From Dysgonomonas mossii DSM 22836 (GTDB taxonomy: Bacteria; Bacteroidota; Bacteroidia; Bacteroidales; Dysgonomonadaceae), in the NCBI RefSeq assembly GCF_000213575.1, contig NZ_GL892005.1:343995-407994 (forward strand): 64,000 nucleotides of DNA, written 5' to 3'. Positions 50,500 to 63,961 of this stretch are shown here, piece by piece. The notes below the pieces were generated by a model. The model did not search any database, was not told the DNA's origin, and saw only the letters and a program-made list of their open reading frames with translations. Every line of letters begins with the position of its first letter. The stretch's first letter is position 1. A program made the translations under genes and the position numbers.

Positions 50500-51870
50500 T
50501 TATTTTGGTCTTACAAATACTTTATACTCCCATGCCTTTAGAGATTGGGGTAATTGCGGAACATTTACTCCTGCAAAATAATCGGTATAGCTGCCTCGTC
50601 CTATAGCGTCATTGCTGGTATACTTGATGTCTTTGTTCGATAGGTTGAGCATTACAACGATTTCCTGACCTGCTCTTTCTCTTGAATAAATCAGCAGCTC
50701 CTTATTGGCAGAAGTATTATATTTCTTGAATGTGCCACCCAGTCCTGCTTGTAATGCAGGATGTGTATGTTTTAGCTGGTTTAGCTTCTTATAGAACTGT
50801 GTTGTGCTATTTTCTGCCCACGAAGGAACCATATCTTTTTCGAAGAATGACAAGCGTTTTTTGAGTCCTACTTCCTGACCGGTATATATCATCGGCATAC
50901 CATTCAACGTGTAGGTAAGAACAGCAAACGCTTCAACACCTTTTCCGTAGCGTTCAAACTCTGTTCCATTCCATGAATTTTCATCATGGTTTGTTAAGAA
51001 GAGCATTTTATAAGCGTCCGGACACATTATCGTATCCAGCTTTTGGATATATGATGTAATATCTTCTGCACTCTTTGTTCCTTTGTTTACATCAGCCATC
51101 ATGTGCATCAACTCCCATGAGTAGTTTGCATCAAATGCGTGTTCCAGTAAATCATAATTTTCGGATTCAGCAAGCATAAATACAGGCTTGATGCTATCTA
51201 AAGTTTTACGTGCATCGTTCCAGAAATCGGTAGGTACTTCATGAGCCATATCGCACCGATATCCATCTATATTGAAATCCTTTATCCAGTATTTCAGGGC
51301 ATCTGTCATTGCGGCTCTCATATCTTTATTGTCATAATTCAGTTCGTAGGTATCAGTCCAGTCATACGGGCTTTTGATATTACCAAGACTATCTTTCATA
51401 TACCAGTCAGGATGTTCTGTAGTCCAGGCATTGTCGCAACCGGTATGATTCGCAACCCAGTCTAGTATTACTTTAAAGCCCATCTCATGCGCTTTATCTA
51501 CCAGCTTTTTGAAATCCTCTTTTGTACCAAATTCAGGGTTGATATCTTTATAGTCTCTTACAGCATAGTAACTTCCGAGTGTACCTTTTCTATTCTTTTC
51601 CGAAATAGGATGTACAGGCATAAACCAAAGCACGTCTACACCCAGCTCTTTGAGTCGGGGAAGATGTTGTTCGAAAGCAGCAAAGGTTCCCTCTTTGGTA
51701 TACTGCCTTACGTTAACTTCATATATTACGGCGTTTCTAGTCCAATCCAAGTGTTTGACTGTGCACTTCTCTTCTTGTTGCACCCCAGAGCTTTCTGTTT
51801 GAGGTTTTGGTTTACACGAATAGCAGGTGAGGGCTATTAATGTGATTACAAATAATAATTTATTCTTCAT
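50500..51870 (-). CDS. GH13 alpha-amylase-family lipoprotein
   Basis: A 456-residue alpha-amylase-type enzyme acting on malto-oligosaccharides or starch. A lipoprotein signal peptide ends near C19 (LTCYSC). The (beta/alpha)8 barrel has the four conserved regions: DWVANHTG, YRCDMAHE with nucleophile D207, MLAESEN with acid/base E235, and FLTNHDENSW with D296. The C-terminal beta domain is short. It is the last gene of the operon malQ, periplasmic GH13, lacI, MFS transporter, this gene. The acidic LES surface-export signal of Bacteroidetes is not evident after C19, so a periplasmic location is more likely than the cell surface. Confidence 0.9.
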   Translation of the reverse strand: MKNKLLFVITLIALTCYSCKPKPQTESSGVQQEEKCTVKHLDWTRNAVIYEVNVRQYTKEGTFAAFEQHLPRLKELGVDVLWFMPVHPISEKNRKGTLGSYYAVRDYKDINPEFGTKEDFKKLVDKAHEMGFKVILDWVANHTGCDNAWTTEHPDWYMKDSLGNIKSPYDWTDTYELNYDNKDMRAAMTDALKYWIKDFNIDGYRCDMAHEVPTDFWNDARKTLDSIKPVFMLAESENYDLLEHAFDANYSWELMHMMADVNKGTKSAEDITSYIQKLDTIMCPDAYKMLFLTNHDENSWNGTEFERYGKGVEAFAVLTYTLNGMPMIYTGQEVGLKKRLSFFEKDMVPSWAENSTTQFYKKLNQLKHTHPALQAGLGGTFKKYNTSANKELLIYSRERAGQEIVVMLNLSNKDIKYTSNDAIGRGSYTDYFAGVNVPQLPQSLKAWEYKVFVRPK

Positions 51871-51905
51871 AAATATTTATTCTTTCAGATAATTATATTT
51901 TCTAA

Positions 51906-53243
51906 TTATTTAGCAGATTCGGGTTTAAGTTCTTTATGTGAGTCTTCGACAAAGGATACCGATATAGCAGCCAAAAGCATGGCTATCCCTGCAACCACCA
52001 GCATCATTATAGAGCTGCCGCCAACTACATGTTTTAATATAAGCCCGCCTGTCAGCCCCGCTACGATCTGAGGTATGGTAATCGTTGCATTAAAGATTCC
52101 CATGTATAAGCCCATTTTGCTAGCCGGTAACACGGCTGATAGTATAGCGTAAGGCATAGCCAGAATGCTTGCCCAAGCAATACCGACACCTACCATAGAA
52201 ATAAGTAACAAGTATTTGTCTTCAAACACATACATAGACATCAGACCTAAAGCACCGAGCAGTAATGAAAAAGAATATACTTTTTTACGACCGAGCTTAT
52301 CAGCGATTTTAGCCATGAAAATAGCAAAGATAGCGGCAAAGATACCGTATACGCCACTTAATACGCCATTCCAGTTTCCGGCTTCGTTATATGCCGCAGA
52401 TAGAGGGTCTGTTGTATGCCACACATTCTCCGCAATTCCGCCGATTGCATACACCCACATGATGAAGAGCGCAAACCATGAGAAAAACTGTACTATAGCC
52501 AGTTGTAACATCGTCTTTGGTGTGGCCTTGAGTACATCAATAAAAGATTTCTTTTGTTTTTCTTCTTCTGTTATATTATTATATTCTTCGTACTCTTTCG
52601 GGGCATATTCTTTGACACGGATACTTGTCCATAACACTGTCAGTAAAAGTGCCGAACCTCCTATATAGAAAGACCAGATAACAGAAGGAGCAACCTTTTC
52701 CCCGGCACCCGGAATATTCTGGATACCTATCCAAGTTAGAATAAATGGAAGAAACGATCCAACTACAGCTCCGATATTTGTAAGGAAGCTTTGAGTTGAA
52801 TATCCTAGATTGCGTTGTTTGTCATTCACCATATCGCCAACCAAAGAGCGGAATGGCTGCATAGAAACATTAAAGGCACAATCCATGAACAATAACATAA
52901 ATGCTCCAAAAAAGACAGGAGGCATAATGGCTGCGACAAATTCCGAATTTGGCATAAAGAACATGGCAATGGCCGAAACTATGGCTCCTCCCAAAATAAA
53001 TGGAATACGACGCCCTAAGCGTGTCCACGTGCGGTCGCTCGACATGCCGATGATCGGCTGTACAATGAGCCCGGCAATAGGGGCAGCCAGCCAAAATAAT
53101 GGAAGATGATGGGGGTCAGCACCTAAAGCTGATAAGATACGGCTAGTTTGAGAACTTTGTAAAGAATATCCGATTTGTATTCCTAAGAATCCGAAACTGA
53201 GGTTCCAGATTTGCCAAAATGTTAGATTTGGTTTTTGTTTCAT
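51906..53243 (-). CDS. MFS transporter, SLC45-like (maltose/malto-oligosaccharide)
   Basis: A 445-residue inner-membrane transporter with about twelve helices. The opening FWQIWNLSFGFLGIQIGYSLQSSQ and the loop 2-3 motif GMSSDRTWTRLGRRIPFI are typical of the SLC45/sucrose-maltose branch of the major facilitator superfamily. The middle loop is highly charged (KEYEEYNNITEEEKQKK). It lies between the lacI regulator and a GH13 lipoprotein, so maltose or short malto-oligosaccharides are the probable cargo, imported by proton symport. Specificity is inferred from context. Confidence 0.88.
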   Translation of the reverse strand: MKQKPNLTFWQIWNLSFGFLGIQIGYSLQSSQTSRILSALGADPHHLPLFWLAAPIAGLIVQPIIGMSSDRTWTRLGRRIPFILGGAIVSAIAMFFMPNSEFVAAIMPPVFFGAFMLLFMDCAFNVSMQPFRSLVGDMVNDKQRNLGYSTQSFLTNIGAVVGSFLPFILTWIGIQNIPGAGEKVAPSVIWSFYIGGSALLLTVLWTSIRVKEYAPKEYEEYNNITEEEKQKKSFIDVLKATPKTMLQLAIVQFFSWFALFIMWVYAIGGIAENVWHTTDPLSAAYNEAGNWNGVLSGVYGIFAAIFAIFMAKIADKLGRKKVYSFSLLLGALGLMSMYVFEDKYLLLISMVGVGIAWASILAMPYAILSAVLPASKMGLYMGIFNATITIPQIVAGLTGGLILKHVVGGSSIMMLVVAGIAMLLAAISVSFVEDSHKELKPESAK

Positions 53244-53277
53244 GGTTTGTCCGATTATCTAAATAAACTTATTGTTA

Positions 53278-54303
53278 TTAGCCATCAGACAAATTACGTG
53301 TTGTCTGCCTGACAATTAATGAAGTTTTTATTATTTTGTTTTTCCTTGAGGTATTCTCAGGGTTTTCTATTTTTTCTAGAATTAGTTTCATCGCCTCCAT
53401 TCCGACTTCTATGGGGTGTTGATCCATAGTTGTTAACATGGGGTCGGTATCTTGAGATATATTAGAATTCGAAAATCCACAGATAGAGATTTCTTCAGGA
53501 ACCTTGAATCCTAACTTTTTACAAGCAAGTAATATTCCCGAAGCCGTATAATCATTCATTGCCATAAAAGCATCAGGATGATTGGGTTCTTGCAAGATCT
53601 CCATTGCTCTTTCATACCCGAGCTGTTTTGTGTCTGCGGTACGTATCAGTTGTTCATCAACAGGTATTTGATACTTTCTAAGAGCATCCAAATAACCATT
53701 TTTCCTGTTTTTCGAAATTTCAAGATGTGAAGGAGCCGAAAAGAAGGCTATACGCTTACAGCCTGTTTTGATCATATAATCTACAGCAGTAAGTGTTCCG
53801 TTGTAGTCGTCCACCACTACTTTATCTGAATCGATTCCGGTACAAATCCTATCGAAGAAGATGACGGGAATATCATTGTCTATCAGCTCTTGAAAATGAT
53901 CGTATTTTGTTGTTGTCTTCGACTGAGAGATTAAAATTCCACAGACTCGTGCCTTTATTAGTGTTTGTACATTCCTGGCTTCCTTTTTATAGTCTTCAAG
54001 CGATTGGCAAACAATTACATGGTAATCTTTTTCTTCAGCCACTGTTTCCATTCCAGAAAGGACACCCGAAAAAAAGTGATTAGCAAGTTCAGGTACAATA
54101 ACTCCAATAATATTGTTGTGTTGAGTTCTGAGACTTAAAGCCAACGCATTTGGCTTATACTTATGCTTTTTTGCATAATCCTGTACTATTCTCCGTGTTT
54201 CAGGGCTAATGTCCGGATTATCTTTCAACGCCCTCGATACTGTCGAGGGCGATATATTAAGATCCTTTGCAATATCTTTAATAGTAAGAGGCCCTTTTTT
54301 CAT
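53278..54303 (-). CDS. LacI-family transcriptional regulator
   Basis: A 341-residue regulator. The N-terminal helix-turn-helix is IKDIAKDLNISPSTVSRALKD (shown here as KDIAKDLNISPSTVSRAL, residues about 9-26), followed by the hinge helix YKPNALALSLRT. The ligand-binding domain has the periplasmic-binding fold with IIGVIVPELANHFFSG and DAFMAMNDYTASGILLA. It lies inside the malto-oligosaccharide operon between the periplasmic GH13 gene and the MFS gene and is likely to control it. A perfect 14-bp LacI-type palindrome occurs upstream of malQ (58998-59011). Ligand and sign of control are not readable. Confidence 0.92.
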   Translation of the reverse strand: MKKGPLTIKDIAKDLNISPSTVSRALKDNPDISPETRRIVQDYAKKHKYKPNALALSLRTQHNNIIGVIVPELANHFFSGVLSGMETVAEEKDYHVIVCQSLEDYKKEARNVQTLIKARVCGILISQSKTTTKYDHFQELIDNDIPVIFFDRICTGIDSDKVVVDDYNGTLTAVDYMIKTGCKRIAFFSAPSHLEISKNRKNGYLDALRKYQIPVDEQLIRTADTKQLGYERAMEILQEPNHPDAFMAMNDYTASGILLACKKLGFKVPEEISICGFSNSNISQDTDPMLTTMDQHPIEVGMEAMKLILEKIENPENTSRKNKIIKTSLIVRQTTRNLSDG

Positions 54304-54339
54304 GTACTAGAATTTTGATGATACTTTCTATAAAAGTAA

Positions 54340-58873
<4,534 letters not shown>

Positions 58874-58934
58874 GTTGCAGTTTTTATGGTTATAGATTAA
58901 TGGTCTTTTTATGCAAAAGAGTATATCTGCTAAA

Positions 58935-58942
58935 CAAAACTA
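58935..58942 (-). promoter_or_regulatory. Possible -7 box (TAGTTTTG) of the malQ operon
   Basis: The minus strand reads TAGTTTTG, fitting TAnnTTTG, 61 bases before the malQ ATG. No -33 TTG at the normal distance. The palindrome at 58998-59011 would be centred about 75 bases upstream of the resulting transcription start. Confidence 0.4.
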
Positions 58943-58997
58943 CATATTAAAGTATGATACTATGGCTTTAGAGGATTGTTTTTTTATGAAAATGATT

Positions 58998-59011
58998 TGC
59001 AAACGATTGCA
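58998..59011. promoter_or_regulatory. LacI-type operator candidate upstream of malQ
   Basis: TGCAAACGATTGCA: the arms TGCAA and TTGCA are perfect inverted copies around ACGA, with a CG step near the centre as in most LacI/GalR-family operators. It is 125 bases upstream of malQ, and the operon contains a LacI-family regulator gene. I saw no second copy in the other intergenic regions I checked. Confidence 0.6.
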
Positions 59012-59022
59012 TTAGAACATAA

Positions 59023-59049
59023 AAAGCACAGAATCAGTTCTGTGCTTTC
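59023..59049. terminator. Terminator between the polyferredoxin gene and malQ
   Basis: The stem AAAGCACAGAA (59024-59034) with TTCTGTGCTTT (59039-59049) closes a four-base loop. On the minus strand it is followed by TTATG after the T-rich arm. It lies about 60 bases beyond the stop of the 4Fe-4S protein gene and so insulates malQ from read-through. Confidence 0.75.
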
Positions 59050-59108
59050 AATGCTTTTGTTGACTATTATTGAGGTTGAAAATGTTTTCCGATCTTTTCG
59101 AATTGTGA

Positions 59109-60653
59109 TCAGAAGCCGAAACCATCAATGACAACGTCTTCTTTCTTTTCTTCCTTAAAAGCTTTACGCTGTTTATGCTCCTTATTTCCTTCCACGTATA
59201 TTGCTCTGTATGGGCGAACCGGGCAAATATATTCACAGCCGCCACAACCAACACAGATGTCGGGGGTGATGAATGGGATAGTTAACCCTTCGTGACCTTC
59301 GTACGGGATCATCGTTACGGCTTGAGTAGGGCAGTGTTCTGCACAGGCTCCGCAATTTGTCCCTTCGGTATGGACTACACATATATCTTCGTGAAAAGTT
59401 ACACGTCCAATTTGAGTCATGTGTTTTTCTTCCATCGTAAGTGATTTTAGAGCATGACTTGGGCAAACATCAGAGCAAACAGTACAATTGTAATTGCAAA
59501 AACCCTTATCGTAGTTCATCATAGGTTGCATCATTCCCCCTAAACCATATTCCATAAAGGCCGGCTTGATAATTTTTGATGGGCATCGGCTGATGCAAAG
59601 ATGACATGCTGTACAGTGCTCTAGTAAATGCTCTACACTTACCGCACCCGGAGGACAAATCGCATTCTTGCGGATGTACTTATCATTACCGATCAACTCG
59701 GCAGCTTTGTTTTGGGCATACGCAGCAGGAACTGCTATCGCTGTGGTGAGTCCGGAAAAAATAAATTGTCTTTTACTCTTATCTGTTTTATTCTTTGCTT
59801 CGGGAGTAATTGCATGTTGTTTCTTGAAAGATGGAGAAAATGTAATTGCATTTTTTGAGCAACTGCTTAAGCAATTGAAACAGTCTACACAACGAGTATA
59901 ATCAACAGCGTGATTTTTGCTGTCGATACACGAGGCCTTACATTTCGTAGCACACGAACCACAACTGTTACACAAACTTTCGTTTATCCTGATTTTAAAC
60001 AAGGAAAACTTGCTTAAGAATCCCAATACTGTGCCTACCGGACAGATCGTGTTACAATATGTTCTTCCATATCTCCAAGCAAAAAAGCCGATAGTAAAGA
60101 ATGTAATCAACGCCACAATAAAAGAAAATAGGCTAAGCATGACTATTTCTACTTTATAGAAAGTATAATTACCAAAGCTTGTAAAAATAGATTCTAAAAC
60201 ATTGTTACCTCCCATATAAACCGGGCGAAATGCATTCGAGATAATTCTTCCCCATGCACTGTAAGGATCGATTAGTCCAAGTAGGATAGGGAATCCAGCG
60301 AAGAAGGCGATAATTGTCGCACCGAGAACAGTCCAGCGAAGAATGTTTCTTGCTTTACTGTAATTGTAGCGTTTCTTTTTCTTTGAGAATAAGCGTCGTT
60401 TAGAAAACCAGCTTACGATGTCCTGATAAATTCCCATTGGGCATATAGACGAACAGTAAATACGTCCGAAAAATAAGGTTAGGATAGCTAAAAAAACAAG
60501 GATAATAAAACTACCTCCCAGTATTGCGGGAACTAATTGTATCTGAGCTAACCAATGAAAGCTTTCGGGGAGTAAAGCTGCAAAGTCTAGAAAATATAAT
60601 GTTATGAGAGTGAATATCACAATAGATATCCCAACTCGCAAGTACTTGAGCAT
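59109..60653 (-). CDS. Membrane polyferredoxin: NapH-like core fused to NapG-like multi-cluster domain
   Basis: A 514-residue protein. The first 230 residues are NapH-like: about four membrane helices, with the cytosolic motifs YCSSICPMGIYQD and YCNTICPVGTVLG, followed by two cluster motifs CNSCGSCATKCKASC and CVDCFNCLSSC. A further hydrophobic segment near residues 295-310 (FIFSGLTTAIAVPAAYAQ) precedes a C-terminal domain with four more 4Fe-4S motifs: CTACHLCISRCP, CTVCSDVCP, CGACAEHCP and CVGCGGCEYICP. It should move electrons across or along the inner membrane. It follows the DUF362 gene by 21 bases and shares its operon with a TonB receptor. The electron acceptor is unknown. Confidence 0.85.
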   Translation of the reverse strand: MLKYLRVGISIVIFTLITLYFLDFAALLPESFHWLAQIQLVPAILGGSFIILVFLAILTLFFGRIYCSSICPMGIYQDIVSWFSKRRLFSKKKKRYNYSKARNILRWTVLGATIIAFFAGFPILLGLIDPYSAWGRIISNAFRPVYMGGNNVLESIFTSFGNYTFYKVEIVMLSLFSFIVALITFFTIGFFAWRYGRTYCNTICPVGTVLGFLSKFSLFKIRINESLCNSCGSCATKCKASCIDSKNHAVDYTRCVDCFNCLSSCSKNAITFSPSFKKQHAITPEAKNKTDKSKRQFIFSGLTTAIAVPAAYAQNKAAELIGNDKYIRKNAICPPGAVSVEHLLEHCTACHLCISRCPSKIIKPAFMEYGLGGMMQPMMNYDKGFCNYNCTVCSDVCPSHALKSLTMEEKHMTQIGRVTFHEDICVVHTEGTNCGACAEHCPTQAVTMIPYEGHEGLTIPFITPDICVGCGGCEYICPVRPYRAIYVEGNKEHKQRKAFKEEKKEDVVIDGFGF

Positions 60654-60674
60654 TTGATGATAGTTATAGTTTAA

Positions 60675-61613
60675 TTATATTTTTATTCTCTTGATGTTCA
60701 GTTTTTCAATATCCATCGTCCCCAGTTTCAGCTTTTGTCCGTTAGCCAAGTGTCCTACATGGTCGAGAGGCATCTCACGTACCTGACCAAAAAATTTGGT
60801 AGCGGCAGTATCTACTGCAACAATATCTTGTGAGACGAACAATCCCTTTGTAGTTACCACATCGGAGGCTGATCTTCCCTGAGGTCCGTTTGTTTTCACG
60901 ATACGGTATGCGTCCACTACATTCAATACCGGTTTTTTAGAATATGTACACACATCGGCGATACATTGTTGCAATCCGCTTGCATGAAATATTCTTCTGT
61001 CCCATACAATGCCCATGTAGTTTTTCATCGAGATAGTCAGATTCGCTCCTCCATGATGTTTCAGTACGGGTACGTTGATCCACGCATCGCAGTCGAGAAT
61101 GGCTTGGTGTATCTTTGTGCTTTTCAAGGTAACACCGTTAGGCAGGGACACATCTTTATAGTATGACTCCTCATGAGCAGGCACAACCTTTGCTCCAGCG
61201 GTTTTTGCAGCAGCTTCTATCCCGCTATTTTTGTAGCATTTGAGCCAGTCGTCACAGGTATGGTCAAATACAGTAACTTCTTTAGCTCCGGCAGCAAAGC
61301 ATTGTCGAACAATCTCGCTTACGAGCTTTGGGTTCGTATTTCCGGCAAGCTCGGGAGCCTTGTCCCATCCAATGTTGGGCTTAACTACAACTTTATATCC
61401 TTTCTTTATAAACTTGCTCATACCTCCCATTTCCGAGATGGCACGTTTAAACATAGCGTCAGGTTCTCCGCCCATTACGGCTACCATATCCACCGGCTTA
61501 CCTGTTTGAGTGTTTTCAAGCGTTTGGGCCAGTACGTCCATCCCTGCGCTTGTCTTTATTGTTGCTGCAGCACCGGTGATCGCTATTGCTCTTAGAAAAT
61601 TTCGTCTGTCCAT
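60675..61613 (-). CDS. Tat-exported DUF362 protein
   Basis: A 312-residue DUF362 protein. The N-terminus MDRRNFLRAIAITGAAATIK has a twin-arginine motif (RRNFLR) and a hydrophobic stretch, so export in folded form is expected. The DUF362 body includes KVVVKPNIGWDKAPE, VTVFDHTCDDWLKCYKNSG, WINVPVLKHHGGANLTISMKN (shown as INVPVLKHHGGANLTISM) and a conserved NVVDAYRIVKTNGP. The family often occurs next to ferredoxins and is suspected to handle metal or redox centres. It lies between the TonB receptor (29 bases upstream) and the polyferredoxin gene. Biochemical function unknown. Confidence 0.85.
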   Translation of the reverse strand: MDRRNFLRAIAITGAAATIKTSAGMDVLAQTLENTQTGKPVDMVAVMGGEPDAMFKRAISEMGGMSKFIKKGYKVVVKPNIGWDKAPELAGNTNPKLVSEIVRQCFAAGAKEVTVFDHTCDDWLKCYKNSGIEAAAKTAGAKVVPAHEESYYKDVSLPNGVTLKSTKIHQAILDCDAWINVPVLKHHGGANLTISMKNYMGIVWDRRIFHASGLQQCIADVCTYSKKPVLNVVDAYRIVKTNGPQGRSASDVVTTKGLFVSQDIVAVDTAATKFFGQVREMPLDHVGHLANGQKLKLGTMDIEKLNIKRIKI

Positions 61614-61642
61614 AGTTAATCTTTATTTAATAAAACCTTATT

Positions 61643-63544
61643 TTAAAATCTTAAATTGATACCGCCAAACACTGTTGCTCTAGGCATGGGGTATCCTGCA
61701 TTTACTTCATAGTTCTGAGCCAGAAGGTTTTCTCCTCTCACAAATATTTCGAGCATACTTATAGGCTTGTAAGCTGCTCTGACATTCCATAGTGTAAACG
61801 TTTCTTTTTTTGCCTCTGTTTTTGTTGCTTTGTTCTCAAGCACAGTATACAGCCCATCTATAAATTGGATACCTGTAGATAACATCCATTTGTTATACGA
61901 ATAATTTACCCCTGCATATAATTTATGTTCGGGAGATGCCAGAACTTTATATTTCATATGCAAGAAGCTGTAATTTGCAGACAAACTTACATGTGGGGCT
62001 ACCCTGTATTGAGTTGCAAATTCTAGACCATAGTTTTTTATCTTTCCTGTATTTACATTCAATGGCTTGTTGTTTACCATCACGGTCTGTATGCTGTTAC
62101 TGCCGTCTATATAATACAAACTCAGATCAAAATTTAATGCTCTGTTAAGTAACTTTTGGAATACTGATATTTCATAGTTCATCAACCGCTCGGCCTTTAA
62201 GTCCGGATTCTGAGGAGGGAACATGTACATTTCGCGTATAGTAGGATTGCGGAAACCTTTACTCACGATTCCTTTTATTATTGTATTCTCCGTAGCTATA
62301 TAACTCACTCCGGCTTGTGGAATGTATTCTGTTCCGGTAATGGCATGATGATCTACTCTTATCCCTGCATTTAGTACTACTTTAGAAGCCAGCATTTGTT
62401 GGAAGTTTATATATCCTGCAACTTCATTTACGCTTTTTCTGGCTATGTCTGCATCTTCTCTATTATCGAGAAACTTGTTCCATGCATGTCCTCCGAAATG
62501 CTGAAAATCGAATCCTGCGGTTGTTTGGTTTCCTTTAAAGAAGCTGTAGTTTTGGTAGAGGGTAATACCTACCATCTTATCGTTCGACCTGAATCTATAA
62601 TCTTTGGCTTCTCCTGTAGGCGGATATCCGTCATTGATCTTGTGCGAGCCAAAGTTGTAATAGAATTTAAGAGCTCCTGATGTTTTCTCGTAGTTGTTTT
62701 CAAGAGAGAATGATGTTACTCCACGAGTAATATCGGCATCATTATCGATGACAGGACTATTCACTGCTCCGGGGTTTGAGGCTTTGAAATTAGTCAAATC
62801 AAGATCGATAAATGTTTTCCAATTAGTAGTGAAATCATAACCAACTTTTGCATATCCGCTATATTGCTCAAAATCCATGTTTTCTCGCTGTCCGTCCGAA
62901 CGATTGTAGCTTAGAGATACGTAGCTGTTAAACTTACCCGAGCGAATAGCATTATTCGCCTCTGTACTAAGTGTGTTGTATGAGCCGTACATAGCTCTGA
63001 AGTTTGTCTTCACTCCATCTTGTAGTTGCTTCTTGGTAATAATGTTGATCACCCCACCCATTGCATTCGACCCGTACAAAACGGATGCCGGACCACGCAC
63101 TACTTCTACTCGTTCTGCCATTAATGACTGATACGAATCGGCTAAGGGGTGTCCCATCAACCCCATATATTGTGGGTGTCCGTCTATTAACATCAGCATC
63201 TGTGTGGTAGGGCTTCCACCTATACCACGTATTGTAATTCCTCCGGCAGATCCTGCCGCAACACCGTAACCCATAATGCTTCGTGAAGTAATAAATAAGC
63301 CGGGTACTTCTTCTGTAATGATAGGTAATAATGATTGTTCAAATCGACTTTCGATTTGCTTACTTCCCACTATGCTTACACTCATCGGGAGATTGTTAAT
63401 ATTTACAGCCGGACGAGTTCCGGTGACGATAACATCTCCTAGCTGGATAGAATCCCGTGGTATTGAAATCGGATTGTTGTCTATGGCGTAAGTAAGTTGG
63501 ACAAATAATAAAACAGAAGCAATTGTACTAATTGTTTTTTTCAT
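61643..63544 (-). CDS. TonB-dependent outer-membrane receptor
   Basis: A 633-residue TonB-dependent receptor. A signal peptide (TIASVLLFVQLTYA) precedes the TonB-box region around DSIQLGDVIVTGTRP. The plug domain includes GITIRGIGGSPTTQMLMLIDG and VEVVRGPASVLYGSNAMGGVINII (visible as VVRGPASVLYGSNAMGG), and the barrel ends in the typical aromatic terminus PRATVFGGINLRF. It lacks the N-terminal carboxypeptidase-like domain of SusC proteins. The length suits siderophore, metal-chelate or cobalamin uptake. The operon with DUF362 and a polyferredoxin suggests that its cargo is linked to metal or redox handling. The cargo is not readable. Confidence 0.92.
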   Translation of the reverse strand: MKKTISTIASVLLFVQLTYAIDNNPISIPRDSIQLGDVIVTGTRPAVNINNLPMSVSIVGSKQIESRFEQSLLPIITEEVPGLFITSRSIMGYGVAAGSAGGITIRGIGGSPTTQMLMLIDGHPQYMGLMGHPLADSYQSLMAERVEVVRGPASVLYGSNAMGGVINIITKKQLQDGVKTNFRAMYGSYNTLSTEANNAIRSGKFNSYVSLSYNRSDGQRENMDFEQYSGYAKVGYDFTTNWKTFIDLDLTNFKASNPGAVNSPVIDNDADITRGVTSFSLENNYEKTSGALKFYYNFGSHKINDGYPPTGEAKDYRFRSNDKMVGITLYQNYSFFKGNQTTAGFDFQHFGGHAWNKFLDNREDADIARKSVNEVAGYINFQQMLASKVVLNAGIRVDHHAITGTEYIPQAGVSYIATENTIIKGIVSKGFRNPTIREMYMFPPQNPDLKAERLMNYEISVFQKLLNRALNFDLSLYYIDGSNSIQTVMVNNKPLNVNTGKIKNYGLEFATQYRVAPHVSLSANYSFLHMKYKVLASPEHKLYAGVNYSYNKWMLSTGIQFIDGLYTVLENKATKTEAKKETFTLWNVRAAYKPISMLEIFVRGENLLAQNYEVNAGYPMPRATVFGGINLRF

Positions 63545-63550
63545 TCATTT

Positions 63551-63952
63551 TTATAATAGCCACGGAAACTTGAAGCAATCTTCATCATATAGGGCATAAT
63601 CTGCTTTTCCATTTACCGCGAATGTTTTAACCAGTTTGGCACCTTCGAGCAACTTACATGCCAACGCCAGAGATGCGCCCGTCTTCACTCTGTCTTCTAC
63701 CAGCAATATAGATTTACCTTTGAAGTCGAAGTCGATGGGTGCTATCAATTGCGGACTTTCATATTTGGGCTTTTGATAAGCGTCGCGTAGGTTTATTTTT
63801 AACAGATGGATATTGACATTTAGCCTTTGATTGAGAATAGCAGCAGGTATTATCCCGCCGTTAGCTATAGCGACAATCATATCGAACTTTTCGTGAAAAG
63901 CAATGTCGCGGAAGCGTTCCAACACTTTCGCAAAAGACTTGTTGTTAGACAT
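63551..63952 (-). CDS. Phosphoribosyltransferase-fold protein
   Basis: A 133-residue type I phosphoribosyltransferase-like protein. The PRPP-binding motif is ILLVEDRVKTGASLALA (about residues 80-96), with an acidic Glu-Asp pair as usual, and FDMIVAIANGGIIPAAIL (about 23-40) forms the second PRPP-contact loop. The protein is shorter than most purine enzymes. Its stop lies six bases before the TonB receptor ATG, so it is in the same operon. It could be a nucleobase salvage enzyme or a regulatory PRTase; the neighbours do not decide this. Confidence 0.8.
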   Translation of the reverse strand: MSNNKSFAKVLERFRDIAFHEKFDMIVAIANGGIIPAAILNQRLNVNIHLLKINLRDAYQKPKYESPQLIAPIDFDFKGKSILLVEDRVKTGASLALACKLLEGAKLVKTFAVNGKADYALYDEDCFKFPWLL

Positions 63953-63961
63953 TTTTGTATC

